Shown: piece after piece, positions 34,059-43,352 of the stretch | Position numbering within the stretch: position 1 is the first letter of the stretch | Layout: every line of letters begins with the position of its first letter | Assembly (NCBI GenBank): GCA_002422605.1 | Contig: DISW01000022.1 | Location: 1-60,461 of the forward strand | Length of the DNA: 60,461 nt | DNA from: Bacteriovoracaceae bacterium UBA6200 | GTDB taxonomy: Bacteria; Bdellovibrionota; Bacteriovoracia; Bacteriovoracales; Bacteriovoracaceae | Direction of reading: 5' to 3' | Notes under the pieces: model-generated | What the model was told of the DNA's origin: nothing | What the model saw: only the letters and a program-made list of their open reading frames with translations | Database searches by the model: none | Translations under genes and position numbers: made by a program

Positions 34059-36398
34059 ATGTCCAAGAAACTCTTAGAAACCTATCAAAAGAAAAGAAAT
34101 TTTAAAAAAACTTCTGAACCAAGCGGGGGTACTCGTTCTAAAAAATCCTCCAAACTTATTTTTGTGGTCCAGGAACATCATGCCAGGAGATTGCATTATG
34201 ATTTCCGCCTGGAGTATGAAGGAGTTCTAAAAAGTTGGGCGGTTCCGAAAGGGCCTTCGCTTGATCCTAAAGATAAGAGGCTTGCTGTACAGACTGAAGA
34301 TCACCCATTGGAATACGCAAAATTTCATGGCCGGATTCCGGAAGGGGAGTATGGAGCAGGTGAAGTTTTCATTTGGGATAAAGGTACCTGGGAACCAGAG
34401 AGTGATGACATTGGGGCGGCCTTAAAAAAAGGGGAACTCAAGTTTAAGCTTCACGGAAAAAAGTTGAATGGAAGTTTCGTATTAGTTCGAACGAGATTTG
34501 GAAAGGATCAGAATAAAAATAACTGGCTTCTCATTAAACACCGTGAGGAGAAAAAATCCCAGCGCCAGGATCCCTGGCCGGGTTTTATTCCTCCCCAGCT
34601 GCCCCGACTGGTGACTTCAGTTCCTGATGAAGAAGGAAGCTGGTTTCATGAAATGAAGTATGATGGGTATAGAATGCAGGGCCACCTGCAAAACAGTGTG
34701 GGTGTTCTTTATACGAGAAATGGTCTTAATTGGAGTAATTCATTTCCTCATATATTGAATTCTTTGGAAAAGGTTGGTGCCGAGAATGCCATCTTTGACG
34801 GAGAGATCGTTGCCCTGGATGAAGAAGGAAGGACTCATTTTCAAAGACTTCAAAATACCCTTAAAAGTAAAAATGATAAGAACCTGGTCTATTATATTTT
34901 TGATCTCCTTTATCTAAATGGAGAAGACTTACGATCAAAAAGTCTCGCCGAACGAAAAGAACTTCTTAAAAAGCTCTTAAGTAAAACTTCTAAGAATATA
35001 AAATATAGTGATCACATCACTGAGAAAGGAGAGGACTTTTTCACCCTTTCCTGTGATCACAAATTAGAAGGTATTGTTTCCAAGCTTTCTGACAGTCCTT
35101 ATCGTTCCGGTCGTAATGATTTATGGGTCAAGACAAAATGCTCGGAACGTCAGGAGTTTGTGATTGGAGGATGGACTGATCCTCAAGGGGGACGAACAGG
35201 TTTAGGGGCCCTTCTGTTGGGAATTTATGAGAATGAAAAGCTTCGCTACGTGGGTAAGGTGGGCACAGGCTTTAATAGCAAATCTCTCAATGAAATAAAA
35301 AAAGAGCTGAAAAAGATAGAGCAAAAGACAACTCCTTTTGACGTAAAAGCTCCTAAAGGAAAAGGAATTCATTGGGTCAAGCCTGAAAAAATTTGTGAAG
35401 TTTCTTTTGGTAACTGGACGGATGAAAAAATATTGAGGACTCCTGTCTTTCAGGGACTAAGGGAAGATAAGCCGGCCAGGGAAATTCATCAGGAAAAAGC
35501 GAAAGTCTTGAAGCTTAGGGATGTTTCTTCACCTGATAAAATTCTTTTTAAGAAAGAAAAAATCACCAAGGGCATGATTGCTGAATATTATGAGAAAGTT
35601 TCTAAGGTCATGCTTCCTTATGTTAAAGACAGACCTTTATCTTTAGTCCGGTGTCCGGAAGGAAGTGAGGGCACTTGCTTTTTCCAAAAACATATAAAGG
35701 GAAAAATTCCTGATTCTTTTACAACCTTCATCGTTAAAGAAGAGAAAGGAGAGGGGACTTATCTCTCCATAAACTCTGCTTCCGGACTAAGAGAATTAGT
35801 TCAGTTAAATGCCTTTGAACTTCATTCCTGGAACTGTCACTATCAAGACTATATGAGTCCTGACCAGATTGTGATGGATTTTGATCCTGGTCCAGGTGTC
35901 CCATGGAAAGATATAAGAGATGCGGCCTTTGAGTTAAAAGAGATTCTGGATGAATTAGACCTAAAGAGCTTTGTTAAAGTCACCGGAGGTAAAGGACTCC
36001 ATGTCCATATTCCTGTGGCGCCTGTTTATGACTGGGAACAAATTAAAGTTTTTGCTCAAACGCTTGCTATGCAGATGGTGGCCCAAAATCCTCAAAAGTA
36101 TGTTGCGAATATGGCCAAGAACAAAAGGGTTAAAAAAATATTTATTGATTACTTGAGAAATGGGTACGGGGCAACCGCCGTTGTGCCTTATTCTCTCCGG
36201 GCCCGACCCTTAAGCGCTGTGGCCCTTCCTATTACATGGCTTGAATTAAAAAGAATTAAAAGTTCTGATGAGTTTAATCTCGAAAGAGCACTGAAGAAAA
36301 TTAAAAGTCGAAAAAAAGATCCTTGGGAAGGAATGATGAAGCTTAAACAGAAGATTAATATTCTGGAAGAAAGGACTAAAAAGAAGAAAGCGGCTTAG
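34059..36398 (+). CDS. ligD: Multifunctional DNA ligase D (NHEJ)
   Basis: A 779-residue enzyme with domain order phosphoesterase (about 30-165; EHHARRLHYDFRLEY), ATP-dependent ligase (about 180-480; adenylated K200 in MKYDGYR) and archaeo-eukaryotic primase-type polymerase (about 500-775; metal-binding MDFDPGPG near 606). It trims, fills and seals DNA ends brought together by Ku. The PE-LIG-POL order is the Pseudomonas type, not the mycobacterial POL-PE-LIG. It overlaps the convergent DUF6279-like lipoprotein gene by 4 nt. Confidence 0.96.
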   Translation: MSKKLLETYQKKRNFKKTSEPSGGTRSKKSSKLIFVVQEHHARRLHYDFRLEYEGVLKSWAVPKGPSLDPKDKRLAVQTEDHPLEYAKFHGRIPEGEYGAGEVFIWDKGTWEPESDDIGAALKKGELKFKLHGKKLNGSFVLVRTRFGKDQNKNNWLLIKHREEKKSQRQDPWPGFIPPQLPRLVTSVPDEEGSWFHEMKYDGYRMQGHLQNSVGVLYTRNGLNWSNSFPHILNSLEKVGAENAIFDGEIVALDEEGRTHFQRLQNTLKSKNDKNLVYYIFDLLYLNGEDLRSKSLAERKELLKKLLSKTSKNIKYSDHITEKGEDFFTLSCDHKLEGIVSKLSDSPYRSGRNDLWVKTKCSERQEFVIGGWTDPQGGRTGLGALLLGIYENEKLRYVGKVGTGFNSKSLNEIKKELKKIEQKTTPFDVKAPKGKGIHWVKPEKICEVSFGNWTDEKILRTPVFQGLREDKPAREIHQEKAKVLKLRDVSSPDKILFKKEKITKGMIAEYYEKVSKVMLPYVKDRPLSLVRCPEGSEGTCFFQKHIKGKIPDSFTTFIVKEEKGEGTYLSINSASGLRELVQLNAFELHSWNCHYQDYMSPDQIVMDFDPGPGVPWKDIRDAAFELKEILDELDLKSFVKVTGGKGLHVHIPVAPVYDWEQIKVFAQTLAMQMVAQNPQKYVANMAKNKRVKKIFIDYLRNGYGATAVVPYSLRARPLSAVALPITWLELKRIKSSDEFNLERALKKIKSRKKDPWEGMMKLKQKINILEERTKKKKAA

Positions 36399-37171
36399 TA
36401 CTCTTTTTTTATAAAATATTTCAAGAGTTCAATGATTTCTTCTTTTTTACTATTTAAATGTTTTATTTGTTCTTCGCTAAGCGTAGGAACAAGGAGTTTG
36501 AGCATTTCAAGATTCTTATTACCGGCAAGAGATTCTTTCTGATAGTTTATAAAAGCATCCTGAATGAGTTTCTCTTTTTCGGAGTGAGTGACTTCCTGAG
36601 CAAAAATCTCTTTAAATTTTCCCTGGAGTTCTCCTCTTCGAACGATTCTTTTCTGTGCACGATCTTCAAAATATTCATTATAAGTGACAATAAGGTTTTG
36701 TTGTTCCTCATTGATCTTACCTATAAAATGTTCCAGTCGTTCCTTTAACTTGGCCATACGCTCTTTCGTTTTTAATTTTTTTATTTTAGATGACTTATCT
36801 TTTTGAATTTCGAAATACTCTTTTTGTTGGGCCTTATCAAAAGTGGCCATGCTCTGTGACAATATTTTTGAAAAGTCTTGTGCAAGTACTAAGTACTCTT
36901 TTTCAAGTTCCTGATAAGCAGGAGTGATAGTTTCTGAGTTTCCCGGATCAAATTTTGTCAGTGTCTCTTGAATTTTATTTGCCAATGGTTTTGCCCCATT
37001 AAGAAAACCTTCTACTTTTTTTCGTAGGGAATCTTTTTGCGAAGAGCTTAAAGGCAAGTCTTTGCCAACTTGATAGGTAATGAGTGTATCAGCGTTGTCG
37101 ATCGCCATTTTCTTAGCAGCGCAACCAAATCCTGTGAGTATAATCATAATTAATAATACCATTTTCATCAT
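36395..37171 (-). CDS. DUF6279-like lipoprotein
   Basis: A 258-residue lipoprotein with lipobox GFGC (Cys17). The mature part is almost all helical and charged (LKTKERMAKLKERLEHF) and resembles the DUF6279 family, whose opening pattern YxVGKDLPLSSSQKDSLRKKV it shares in outline. The family has no established function. It stands alone, converging on ligD with a 4-nt overlap. Confidence 0.75.
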   Translation of the reverse strand: MMKMVLLIMIILTGFGCAAKKMAIDNADTLITYQVGKDLPLSSSQKDSLRKKVEGFLNGAKPLANKIQETLTKFDPGNSETITPAYQELEKEYLVLAQDFSKILSQSMATFDKAQQKEYFEIQKDKSSKIKKLKTKERMAKLKERLEHFIGKINEEQQNLIVTYNEYFEDRAQKRIVRRGELQGKFKEIFAQEVTHSEKEKLIQDAFINYQKESLAGNKNLEMLKLLVPTLSEEQIKHLNSKKEEIIELLKYFIKKEY

Positions 37172-37276
37172 AGAGAGATCCTCCCATATTTTGTTGAAAA
37201 ATGTGAATCAACAGTGCAACATACCTGAGCAATGTACTTGTTTGTCAAAGCCGGACAAATTTTGCATGCTATATAG

Positions 37277-37966
37277 ATGGCAAATCTAGATAATTACCGG
37301 TCAAGTCAGGATTACCGGGAAATACTTCGTATTCTTCAGAAAGCTTCAAACCTTCAGGAGAATTTTCTTTGGCAAACTCATTCAATGGGCAGAACCGTGG
37401 TACCCATTGCTCATTTTGAAATCGATTTTGTTGGTCGCGAAGTTGTCATGATTATTGATCCAAGACGCTTTAAGCTTAATCAAGAACTTCCTCTTTATGT
37501 GAAGCTTGACTACCATGGCAGCGTTTTCAAATCGATGGATTTTCGACAAATGGGGGATGCTATTCATTTCACTTTTCCAGAAGAAGTGAAGACCATCGAA
37601 CTACGAAGTACAGATCGTCATATTTTCCTTCCTAATGAAGATAAAGTCGTCAGCCTAAAACCATCTCTTCCTGGGAAATTCTCAGATAATGCTTCAGAAT
37701 TAACCTTTAGAGCGGTGGATATTTCTCCACAAGGCCTGGGACTTCTAGTTTCAGAGTCCAATAGATCATTCCTTAAAAACAACCGCATACTCTGGGTGAC
37801 AAAACTAGGTAATGAAATACTGAGAGATACCCTGTTAGCAGAAGTCGTTTATATGAGCTCAGACGTTGAACCACGTTATCAGGTCAAAAAACAAAAAATT
37901 CTAAAAGTAGGATTAAAAGTATCAGGCACCTTTAATCCTTCTTATTTTGAGCGTTTTATTAACTAG
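37277..37966 (+). CDS. PilZ-like domain protein
   Basis: A 229-residue cytoplasmic protein of two beta-rich domains. The second (about 115-225) has the pattern of a PilZ domain: an Arg-bearing strand (IELRSTDRHIFLP) and a later VDISPQGLGLLV in place of D/N-x-S-x-x-G. The RxxxR part is imperfect (RSTDR), so c-di-GMP binding is uncertain. The first domain could be the YcgR-N type. No clear ribosome site is seen before the ATG. It ends with a 4-nt convergent overlap with the symporter gene. Confidence 0.65.
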   Translation: MANLDNYRSSQDYREILRILQKASNLQENFLWQTHSMGRTVVPIAHFEIDFVGREVVMIIDPRRFKLNQELPLYVKLDYHGSVFKSMDFRQMGDAIHFTFPEEVKTIELRSTDRHIFLPNEDKVVSLKPSLPGKFSDNASELTFRAVDISPQGLGLLVSESNRSFLKNNRILWVTKLGNEILRDTLLAEVVYMSSDVEPRYQVKKQKILKVGLKVSGTFNPSYFERFIN

Positions 37967-39213
37967 GAATCATAGACTGTTTGGTTGAATTGTTTTTCGC
38001 TTTTGGCTACCACGCAACTAACAACGGCATCACCAGTAACATTCACTGCAGTTCTAGTCATATCCAGAAGACGGTCAACGCCAACAATGAGGCTAATCCC
38101 TTCAATTGGTATGCCTACTTGTTTAAAGACCATCGCAAGCATGACCAGACCAACACCTGGAACGCCGGCCGTTCCAATAGAGGCAAGAGTAGCAGTTAAA
38201 ATGACCATTAAATACTCTTGTATTCCTAAATCAATTCCATAAACCTGTGCCACAAAAACGGTTGCCACACCTTGCATGATGGCCGTTCCATCCATATTGA
38301 TTGTTGCGCCAAAAGGAATGGTAAAAGACGCTACTGAATTATCAACACCTAATTCTTTCTCTGTCACTTCCATGTTAACTGGGATGGTGGCATTAGAGCT
38401 TGAAGTGGAAAAGGCAAAGATAATGACTTCGCTGAATTTCTTAAAAAATGTAATGGGATTGAGTTTACTAACGAATTTAAGGAGAGAGCTATAAACGATC
38501 ACCACGTGAAGGAGGAGGACAAAAAGAACGACGAAAAAATATTTTGCCATCGGCATGATGGCACCAAAACCTTGAGAAGCGAAGACTTTGGTTAAGAGAC
38601 AAAAAACTCCATAGGGGGCAAAGTGAACCAGAAGAATCACCATTTTCATGATGATCTCATTGAGGTCGTTAAAGATTGCGAGGATTCTTTTTCCTGCATC
38701 TCCGGCGAGAGTCATGCCAATCCCAAAAAGAATCGCAAAGACAATAATCTGGAGCATTTCTCCCCGGGCCATCGACTCAAAGGGATTAGAGGGGAATATG
38801 TTGGCAATCACATCAACCAGAGGAGGTGCTTCACCTGCTTCGAAGGTCGCTGTGGTTGTCATGATGAAACCATCTCCTGGGTTTACCCATGAGGCCATTA
38901 TTAAGGCCAGGGCAATGGCCAGCGCGGTTGTTAGAGTATAAAGAATGAAGGTTTTACTACCAACACGACCTAGTTTTTTTAGATCATTCATGGCCCCTGT
39001 GCCGGACACTAAAGAGACGAAGACCATCGGAACAACCAGAAGTTTTAAAGACGAAAGAAATATTCTTCCTCCTACTTCAATAACCCCACCTACAAAAAAC
39101 GTCTGCACCGGCCCTTCGAACTTGAAGTAGTTTAGTATGCTTCCTATGATGATCCCTAGAATCATCCATATGAGAATACGACGAGTAAGATTGGACTCTG
39201 TGTTAGAAGTCAT
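37963..39213 (-). CDS. Dicarboxylate/amino acid:cation symporter (DAACS family)
   Basis: A 416-residue inner-membrane transporter of the GltP/DctA family with eight helices and two re-entrant hairpins. Diagnostic are the Ser-rich HP1 loop (FAFSTSSSNATIPVNM), the TM7 motif ATINMDGTAIMQG and HP2 (ASIGTAGVPGVGLVML), then VDRLLDMTRTAVNVTGDAV in TM8, the substrate and cation site. Glutamate/aspartate or C4-dicarboxylates are the likely substrates; the Arg in TM8 (DMTRTAVN) favours an acidic amino acid or dicarboxylate over a neutral one. It stands alone on the minus strand. Confidence 0.93.
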   Translation of the reverse strand: MTSNTESNLTRRILIWMILGIIIGSILNYFKFEGPVQTFFVGGVIEVGGRIFLSSLKLLVVPMVFVSLVSGTGAMNDLKKLGRVGSKTFILYTLTTALAIALALIMASWVNPGDGFIMTTTATFEAGEAPPLVDVIANIFPSNPFESMARGEMLQIIVFAILFGIGMTLAGDAGKRILAIFNDLNEIIMKMVILLVHFAPYGVFCLLTKVFASQGFGAIMPMAKYFFVVLFVLLLHVVIVYSSLLKFVSKLNPITFFKKFSEVIIFAFSTSSSNATIPVNMEVTEKELGVDNSVASFTIPFGATINMDGTAIMQGVATVFVAQVYGIDLGIQEYLMVILTATLASIGTAGVPGVGLVMLAMVFKQVGIPIEGISLIVGVDRLLDMTRTAVNVTGDAVVSCVVAKSEKQFNQTVYDS

Positions 39214-39345
39214 AGGCCACCTTAGTTAATTGCTAATAATAATTATTGTTTCTTTGTTATTCTCTCTGGTCAAGTTTTGTCCTGAATTTGCAACATGGGT
39301 CCTGGGTATGCGATCATTATTAATAACCCGTCCAAAGGGCCATGT

Positions 39346-39966
39346 ATGGACAACAAGGTTTTTCTCTTTCCTCTCACCAATGCCATTCTTTTTAAGAAAG
39401 TGACACTTCCGTTTCATATCTTCGAACCAAGATACCGGCAAATGATTGAGGATGCTCTGGCGATGCAAATCCCCATTGCGATTGTGCCTTTCCATGCTTC
39501 AGATATTTATGCCGGAGAAATCTGTGTTGCAGGTTTGCCCCATGTTCTGGCGACCTATCCGGACGGACGAATGGATATCTATATCACCGGTACTATCAAG
39601 TGCCGCTTAGTCGCGGCCGAACCTGATTCAGATGATCCCTATAAGATTTATAGTTACCGGATTTTGGACGAAGATATCTTTGTTGATGACAGCTTTGCTA
39701 TGGAGCTTGATAGTCTCAGAATTTTACTGGAACGCTGGGCCCTGCATTTTCTACCGGATCCCATACAAAGGGAAACTTTCTCAAGCACATTGGATGATCC
39801 GGAGCTTTTAGTAAATTACTGTGCTGTATTTCTGGTAGATGATTGGGAAGCAAAGAAAGAGGTGATGAGAGCAGAGACGATTACTGAAAAGGTCAAAATT
39901 CTATTGCAGGCAATTGGCCCAAAAGAAATTGATCTTGGGCCATTTATGCCTACATTGAAGTTCTAA
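39346..39966 (+). CDS. LON substrate-binding (N-terminal) domain protein
   Basis: A 206-residue protein made of only the LON N-terminal domain, without AAA+ or protease parts. The opening VFLFPLTNAILFKKVTLPFH and FEPRYRQMIEDAL are the family signature. Such stand-alone proteins are widespread and their role is unknown; peptide or substrate binding is assumed from the Lon homology. The start at 39346 is preceded by AAAGGG, so the extension to 39295 is not used. The stop abuts the stop of the 38-residue basic protein on the other strand. Confidence 0.88.
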   Translation: MDNKVFLFPLTNAILFKKVTLPFHIFEPRYRQMIEDALAMQIPIAIVPFHASDIYAGEICVAGLPHVLATYPDGRMDIYITGTIKCRLVAAEPDSDDPYKIYSYRILDEDIFVDDSFAMELDSLRILLERWALHFLPDPIQRETFSSTLDDPELLVNYCAVFLVDDWEAKKEVMRAETITEKVKILLQAIGPKEIDLGPFMPTLKF

Positions 39967-40083
39967 TTACTTCTTTCTGTTAAGCTTTCCAGCCTCGATC
40001 TTAGCTTGGATCTTTGCTTTTTTCTTAGCTTGACCCTTGCGCTGAGACATTTTCACAGCTTTGCTTTTACGTCCGAAACCCAT
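39967..40083 (-). CDS. 38-residue highly basic small protein
   Basis: The frame from ATG 40083 to TAA 39967 encodes MGFGRKSKAVKMSQRKGQAK followed by 18 more residues (KKAKIQAKIEAGKLNRKK): almost half are Lys or Arg. The ribosome site AAAGAGG is 9 nt upstream. The composition is like ribosome- or nucleic-acid-associated small proteins. It lies downstream of the glycosyltransferase on the same strand, 33 nt after its end. I infer that it is real from the strong ribosome site and the non-random composition; I do not know a name. Confidence 0.7.
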   Translation of the reverse strand: MGFGRKSKAVKMSQRKGQAKKKAKIQAKIEAGKLNRKK

Positions 40084-40116
40084 ATTACATCCTCTTTAAA
40101 AGTTCACGATGCCCTA

Positions 40117-41196
40117 TTATTGATAATCCCGGTTTGGTTGTAAAGCTTTAAGACCTGTTGTCGCCCACCAAATGAAGGTTCCAAGCCAAATCAGGCAACT
40201 CACAAAATGGAGCACCATCGCTCCCCAGGAATCCTGAAAAATGATTTTACTAAAAAATCGGAAGAGTATCAAAAGCATAAGCCCGGCGATCGCCCAGAAT
40301 GGATGGCTGAAGAAAAAGAGGAGAGGAAAGAGCCAGATAAGGAGGGCCGCCAAATAAAGAAAAAGACCAGTTCTTTCGCCCTTGGTCCATAATTCTCCCC
40401 AAAATCTTTTTAACTGATTGAGATGGACCTTGAGATTTTCAGGATAGTAGCGAAGTAGGTGTTTTTCACCGAAGGCCAGAATATAGGTCTTATTTTCCAT
40501 ATCCCATCCCTTGGCCAAAGCTTCTTTCCAGGATGGTATGTTGATTCGATGGAAATCAAAACTTTTGAAAGTGCTAAGAGGCATACCCATCCATCCCTGA
40601 GCAATGCTCACAAGAGGGTGAGAAACATTTCTTCTAATTCTTCTGAAGCCAAAAATTGAGGCCAAGGCCAGAGTAGGATTAATAACCGCAATAGATTCGC
40701 CTAAGATATTTTGCTTATGGGTTTGAGGAAGAACAAAAAAAGCTTTTTGGCGGTTACTGACCAGGTGTCCTAAGGATTTAAAAGCGTGTACAGTCGGGAC
40801 AAGTTCTGGATCTCCGATGATCACGACATCCCCTTTAATCTGAGGCGCAATTTGTTCCAACATCCAGGGGACAGCTTCCCGACCTAATGGTCTTAGGAGA
40901 AAGCTATGGATTTCGATAAAGGGCAATTGTTCGTGAAGAACCTGCCAGGCATTAGCAGCAGGATGATGTCCATCAACCAAAATATGGATCTTAAGATGTC
41001 CACCGAAAGAATTAAATGAAGATAAATTTTTTAGCCAAGGCTCAAGATAAAATTCTGAATGGGAAGTGATAGGTATGATGAGTTCAATGGTACCAGTGTA
41101 CTCATCATGAGCATTTAATTGAATGCCAACAAGAGCATTCTTCACCAGAGTATAAATCATTAAAGATGTGAGAACAAAGGCCACTAGTCCCAACAT
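40117..41196 (-). CDS. Membrane glycosyltransferase, GT-A/GT2-like
   Basis: A 359-residue protein with one N-terminal membrane helix (1-22), a GT-A-like catalytic part and three C-terminal helices (about 275-350). The GT part shows IELIIPITSH then a HILVDGHHPAAN strand where GT2 enzymes have a DDGS loop, and VVIIGDPELVP at the DxD position. The motifs deviate enough that the sugar donor and even activity are open. Topology is like membrane-bound GT2 enzymes acting on lipid acceptors. The flanking genes give no pathway context. Confidence 0.7.
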   Translation of the reverse strand: MLGLVAFVLTSLMIYTLVKNALVGIQLNAHDEYTGTIELIIPITSHSEFYLEPWLKNLSSFNSFGGHLKIHILVDGHHPAANAWQVLHEQLPFIEIHSFLLRPLGREAVPWMLEQIAPQIKGDVVIIGDPELVPTVHAFKSLGHLVSNRQKAFFVLPQTHKQNILGESIAVINPTLALASIFGFRRIRRNVSHPLVSIAQGWMGMPLSTFKSFDFHRINIPSWKEALAKGWDMENKTYILAFGEKHLLRYYPENLKVHLNQLKRFWGELWTKGERTGLFLYLAALLIWLFPLLFFFSHPFWAIAGLMLLILFRFFSKIIFQDSWGAMVLHFVSCLIWLGTFIWWATTGLKALQPNRDYQ

Positions 41197-41235
41197 GGCA
41201 TCGCCTTTTTAAAATCATTTAGTTAAGATTATCCT

Positions 41236-41778
41236 ATGAATAAGCGTCAGTACATGCAAAAAACTTTCGAGAGGCAGCGTCTCCTTAATAATATGATGTC
41301 AAGACCAGGGCCCTTTCCTTATGTCTTGATTCTTGACCATTTAAAAGTCGATTTTAATATCGGAAAAATCATTCGCTCAGCGGAGGCTTTTGGGGCCCGG
41401 GCAGTGGATGTTGTTGGAACTTCGTTTTTTGATCCTATGCCTGCTAAGGGATGTATGAAACGCGTTCCTTGGAGTATGCATAAAACCTTTCATGAAAGTT
41501 ATGAGAAATGGGATAGAGAAGGCTACACCTTCTATGCCTTTGACTCTATGGCAGAGGATTCTATTCATGAAGTTTCTTTTCCTGATAAGTCGGCCTTTAT
41601 TCTCGGACATGAGGGATTTGGTTTTACTTTTAAGAAAGAACTTTATCCCAAAATTAAGTTTATCAAAATTCCTCAATTTGGATTGGTGGAGAGTCTCAAC
41701 GTTTCGGTTGCGGCATCGATAGTCATGTATGAGTTTGCCCGAGGACGAAATTTTATTCCTCCAGCAAACTCTCTTTAA
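41236..41778 (+). CDS. TrmH/SpoU-family RNA 2'-O-methyltransferase
   Basis: A 180-residue SPOUT enzyme with the trefoil-knot motifs: NIGKIIRSAEAFGA (motif 1), FILGHEGFGF (motif 2, SAM loop) and LVESLNVSVAASIVMYE (motif 3). It transfers a methyl group from SAM to a ribose 2'-OH of tRNA or rRNA; the target cannot be told from sequence. It lacks an N-terminal substrate-binding domain beyond about 25 residues. Its 3' end overlaps the convergent ctaA by 26 nt. Confidence 0.9.
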   Translation: MNKRQYMQKTFERQRLLNNMMSRPGPFPYVLILDHLKVDFNIGKIIRSAEAFGARAVDVVGTSFFDPMPAKGCMKRVPWSMHKTFHESYEKWDREGYTFYAFDSMAEDSIHEVSFPDKSAFILGHEGFGFTFKKELYPKIKFIKIPQFGLVESLNVSVAASIVMYEFARGRNFIPPANSL

Positions 41779-42697
41779 GATCTAAATGAAGTGTGTAGAG
41801 AAGACCTAAAGTCATAACGCCGAAAAAAAGATGCGGTGGCTGGGCATTGGCAGGAAAACCAAAGTAGTTAAGGGCAATACCTGTGACAACATTTGCAAGC
41901 ACACAGAGAAAGGCAGACATTCCTAAAGTAAAGGCATCACGAAGAAGATTCCTTTTCAAATACATCAATAGATAAACAAACAGAGCGATGATTAAAATAG
42001 AAAAAGTTCTGTGGAAGTAAAAAGAACCTCCCAGGAAACTCATAATGGTTTCTTGAGTGGCCATCAATGTGTCTCTGGTAAAGTGATCTACTTGTTGGCG
42101 GACTTGTGTCCCAAGCATGACCTGGAAGAAAGTTAAGGCAACCAGAATTTTAGTTAATAGTTGTGCCTTTTTATTTTGAGGAGGCACTAAGGTGGTATTA
42201 CTCAAATCATTAAAATATTTTCTTAAATAGATAAGCCCAAAGAGCAGAAGTACGGCCAGGAACATATGGATGGTAATTAAAAAAGGCTTCAAGTGAGTTG
42301 ATACTACAAGAGCTCCGATTCCCCCTTGAATGAGAATCAAGACTAAAAGACCACCGCAAAACCAGGGAAAGGCTTTGTCCATTTGTCTGGCCTTGAAGGA
42401 GAAGCCAAACAAGAGAACAATTAAAAAGCCCAGAAAAACACCCAATAGACGGTTCACATATTCTGTCCAAGTTTTAAAGGCTTCGAAATCGGCGATCGTT
42501 TTACCTGAGACTTTATAAAGTTCTTTGTAGTTGGCAGGAAGCTGTGAAATATCCGTAGGCGGTACCCATTGCCCAAAGCAAGTCGGCCAATCCGGGCATC
42601 CTAGACCCGAGCCGGTTCCTCGCACAACAGCACCAGCAAGAATTACTAAATAGGTCCCTATAATAGAGAAGAAAATAAGTCGGCCAAAGGTTTTCAT
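41753..42697 (-). CDS. ctaA: COX15/CtaA-type haem A synthase (stand-alone)
   Basis: A 314-residue, eight-helix membrane protein that in this family oxidises haem O to haem A for aa3-type oxidases. It has GTGSGLGCPDWPTCFGQW (Cys34/Cys40), and haem-ligand-type His at H144, H229 and H289. In the first position, where Bacillus CtaA has an ExxHR motif, this protein has E79-Y-V-N82-R, so one of four ligands is Asn. A second CtaA domain, with all four His, is fused to CtaB at 55.8-57.5 kb. The stand-alone copy is far from the oxidase cluster. Confidence 0.9.
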   Translation of the reverse strand: MKTFGRLIFFSIIGTYLVILAGAVVRGTGSGLGCPDWPTCFGQWVPPTDISQLPANYKELYKVSGKTIADFEAFKTWTEYVNRLLGVFLGFLIVLLFGFSFKARQMDKAFPWFCGGLLVLILIQGGIGALVVSTHLKPFLITIHMFLAVLLLFGLIYLRKYFNDLSNTTLVPPQNKKAQLLTKILVALTFFQVMLGTQVRQQVDHFTRDTLMATQETIMSFLGGSFYFHRTFSILIIALFVYLLMYLKRNLLRDAFTLGMSAFLCVLANVVTGIALNYFGFPANAQPPHLFFGVMTLGLLYTLHLDLKESLLEE

Positions 42698-42726
42698 GTT
42701 ATTACACTAGCATGATCATTTTGCTT

Positions 42727-42755
42727 TTTCACCCCATAGATGGTGAAATATGGGG
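42727..42755 (+). promoter_or_regulatory. Two mutually exclusive hairpins before mntP
   Basis: TTTCACC (42727-42733) pairs with GGTGAAA (42742-42748), and CCCCATA (42732-42738) pairs with TATGGGG (42749-42755). The left arms overlap, so only one stem can form at a time. The second stem ends 18 nt before the preferred start codon of the manganese exporter. The design is like a compact switch or an overlapping operator; the ligand is unknown. Confidence 0.4.
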
Positions 42756-42773
42756 CAGACAAAGGATATTTTG

Positions 42774-43349
42774 ATGTTCTCGTTAGAGATTGCTTTATTG
42801 GGATTTGCCCTCGCGGTTGATGCTGCTGTAGTAACTTTTGCTATTGGTCTTCTTCATTACGACAAGCCATCTTCAGAAAAATTCAAGCGAGGACTTTTAG
42901 TTTCATTGGCCTTCGGCTTTTTTCAGTTCGCCATGCTGTGGCTTGGTGCCTATGCCGGATATCTTTTTACATTCTCAAGTTACGGTTATTACTTCCAATT
43001 AGTTGTTGGTATTATCTTTTTTGCCTTGTCTGTGAAATTTATCCAGGAAAGTTTGAAGGACGAGGAAAAAAATCTCCATTGGGGTTTTATTCCAATTCTC
43101 ATCCTGGCCTTTGCCACTTCAATTGATGCTATGGCCTCAGGGGTGAGTTTGGGAACTATTCCTCATGCTTATCTTTCCGCACTCCAGGTGGGAGTCATCA
43201 CATTCTTGGTCTGCTCGGCTTTTTATTTTATCAGTCAATTTTTCCGCAGCATTCCGGAGAAATGGCTCCTGAGATTTTCAGGGGCGATTTTTCTTTTCCT
43301 GGGTGCTCAGATCTTCTGGGGATTTAAACACGTTTTTTTTAAAGGTTAA
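42774..43349 (+). CDS. mntP: MntP-type manganese efflux pump
   Basis: A 191-residue, six-helix membrane protein of the DUF204/MntP family, made of two inverted three-helix repeats. The signature acidic motifs are present: ALAVDAAVVTFAIG near the start and FATSIDAMASGVSLG in the second half. It exports Mn2+ to relieve excess. The start at 42774 is preferred (AAAGGA 7 nt upstream, LEIALLGFALAVDA begins at once as in the family); an ATG at 42750 would add eight residues. It is followed by the threonine dehydratase gene after 3 nt. Confidence 0.88.
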   Translation: MFSLEIALLGFALAVDAAVVTFAIGLLHYDKPSSEKFKRGLLVSLAFGFFQFAMLWLGAYAGYLFTFSSYGYYFQLVVGIIFFALSVKFIQESLKDEEKNLHWGFIPILILAFATSIDAMASGVSLGTIPHAYLSALQVGVITFLVCSAFYFISQFFRSIPEKWLLRFSGAIFLFLGAQIFWGFKHVFFKG

Positions 43350-43352
43350 TAT

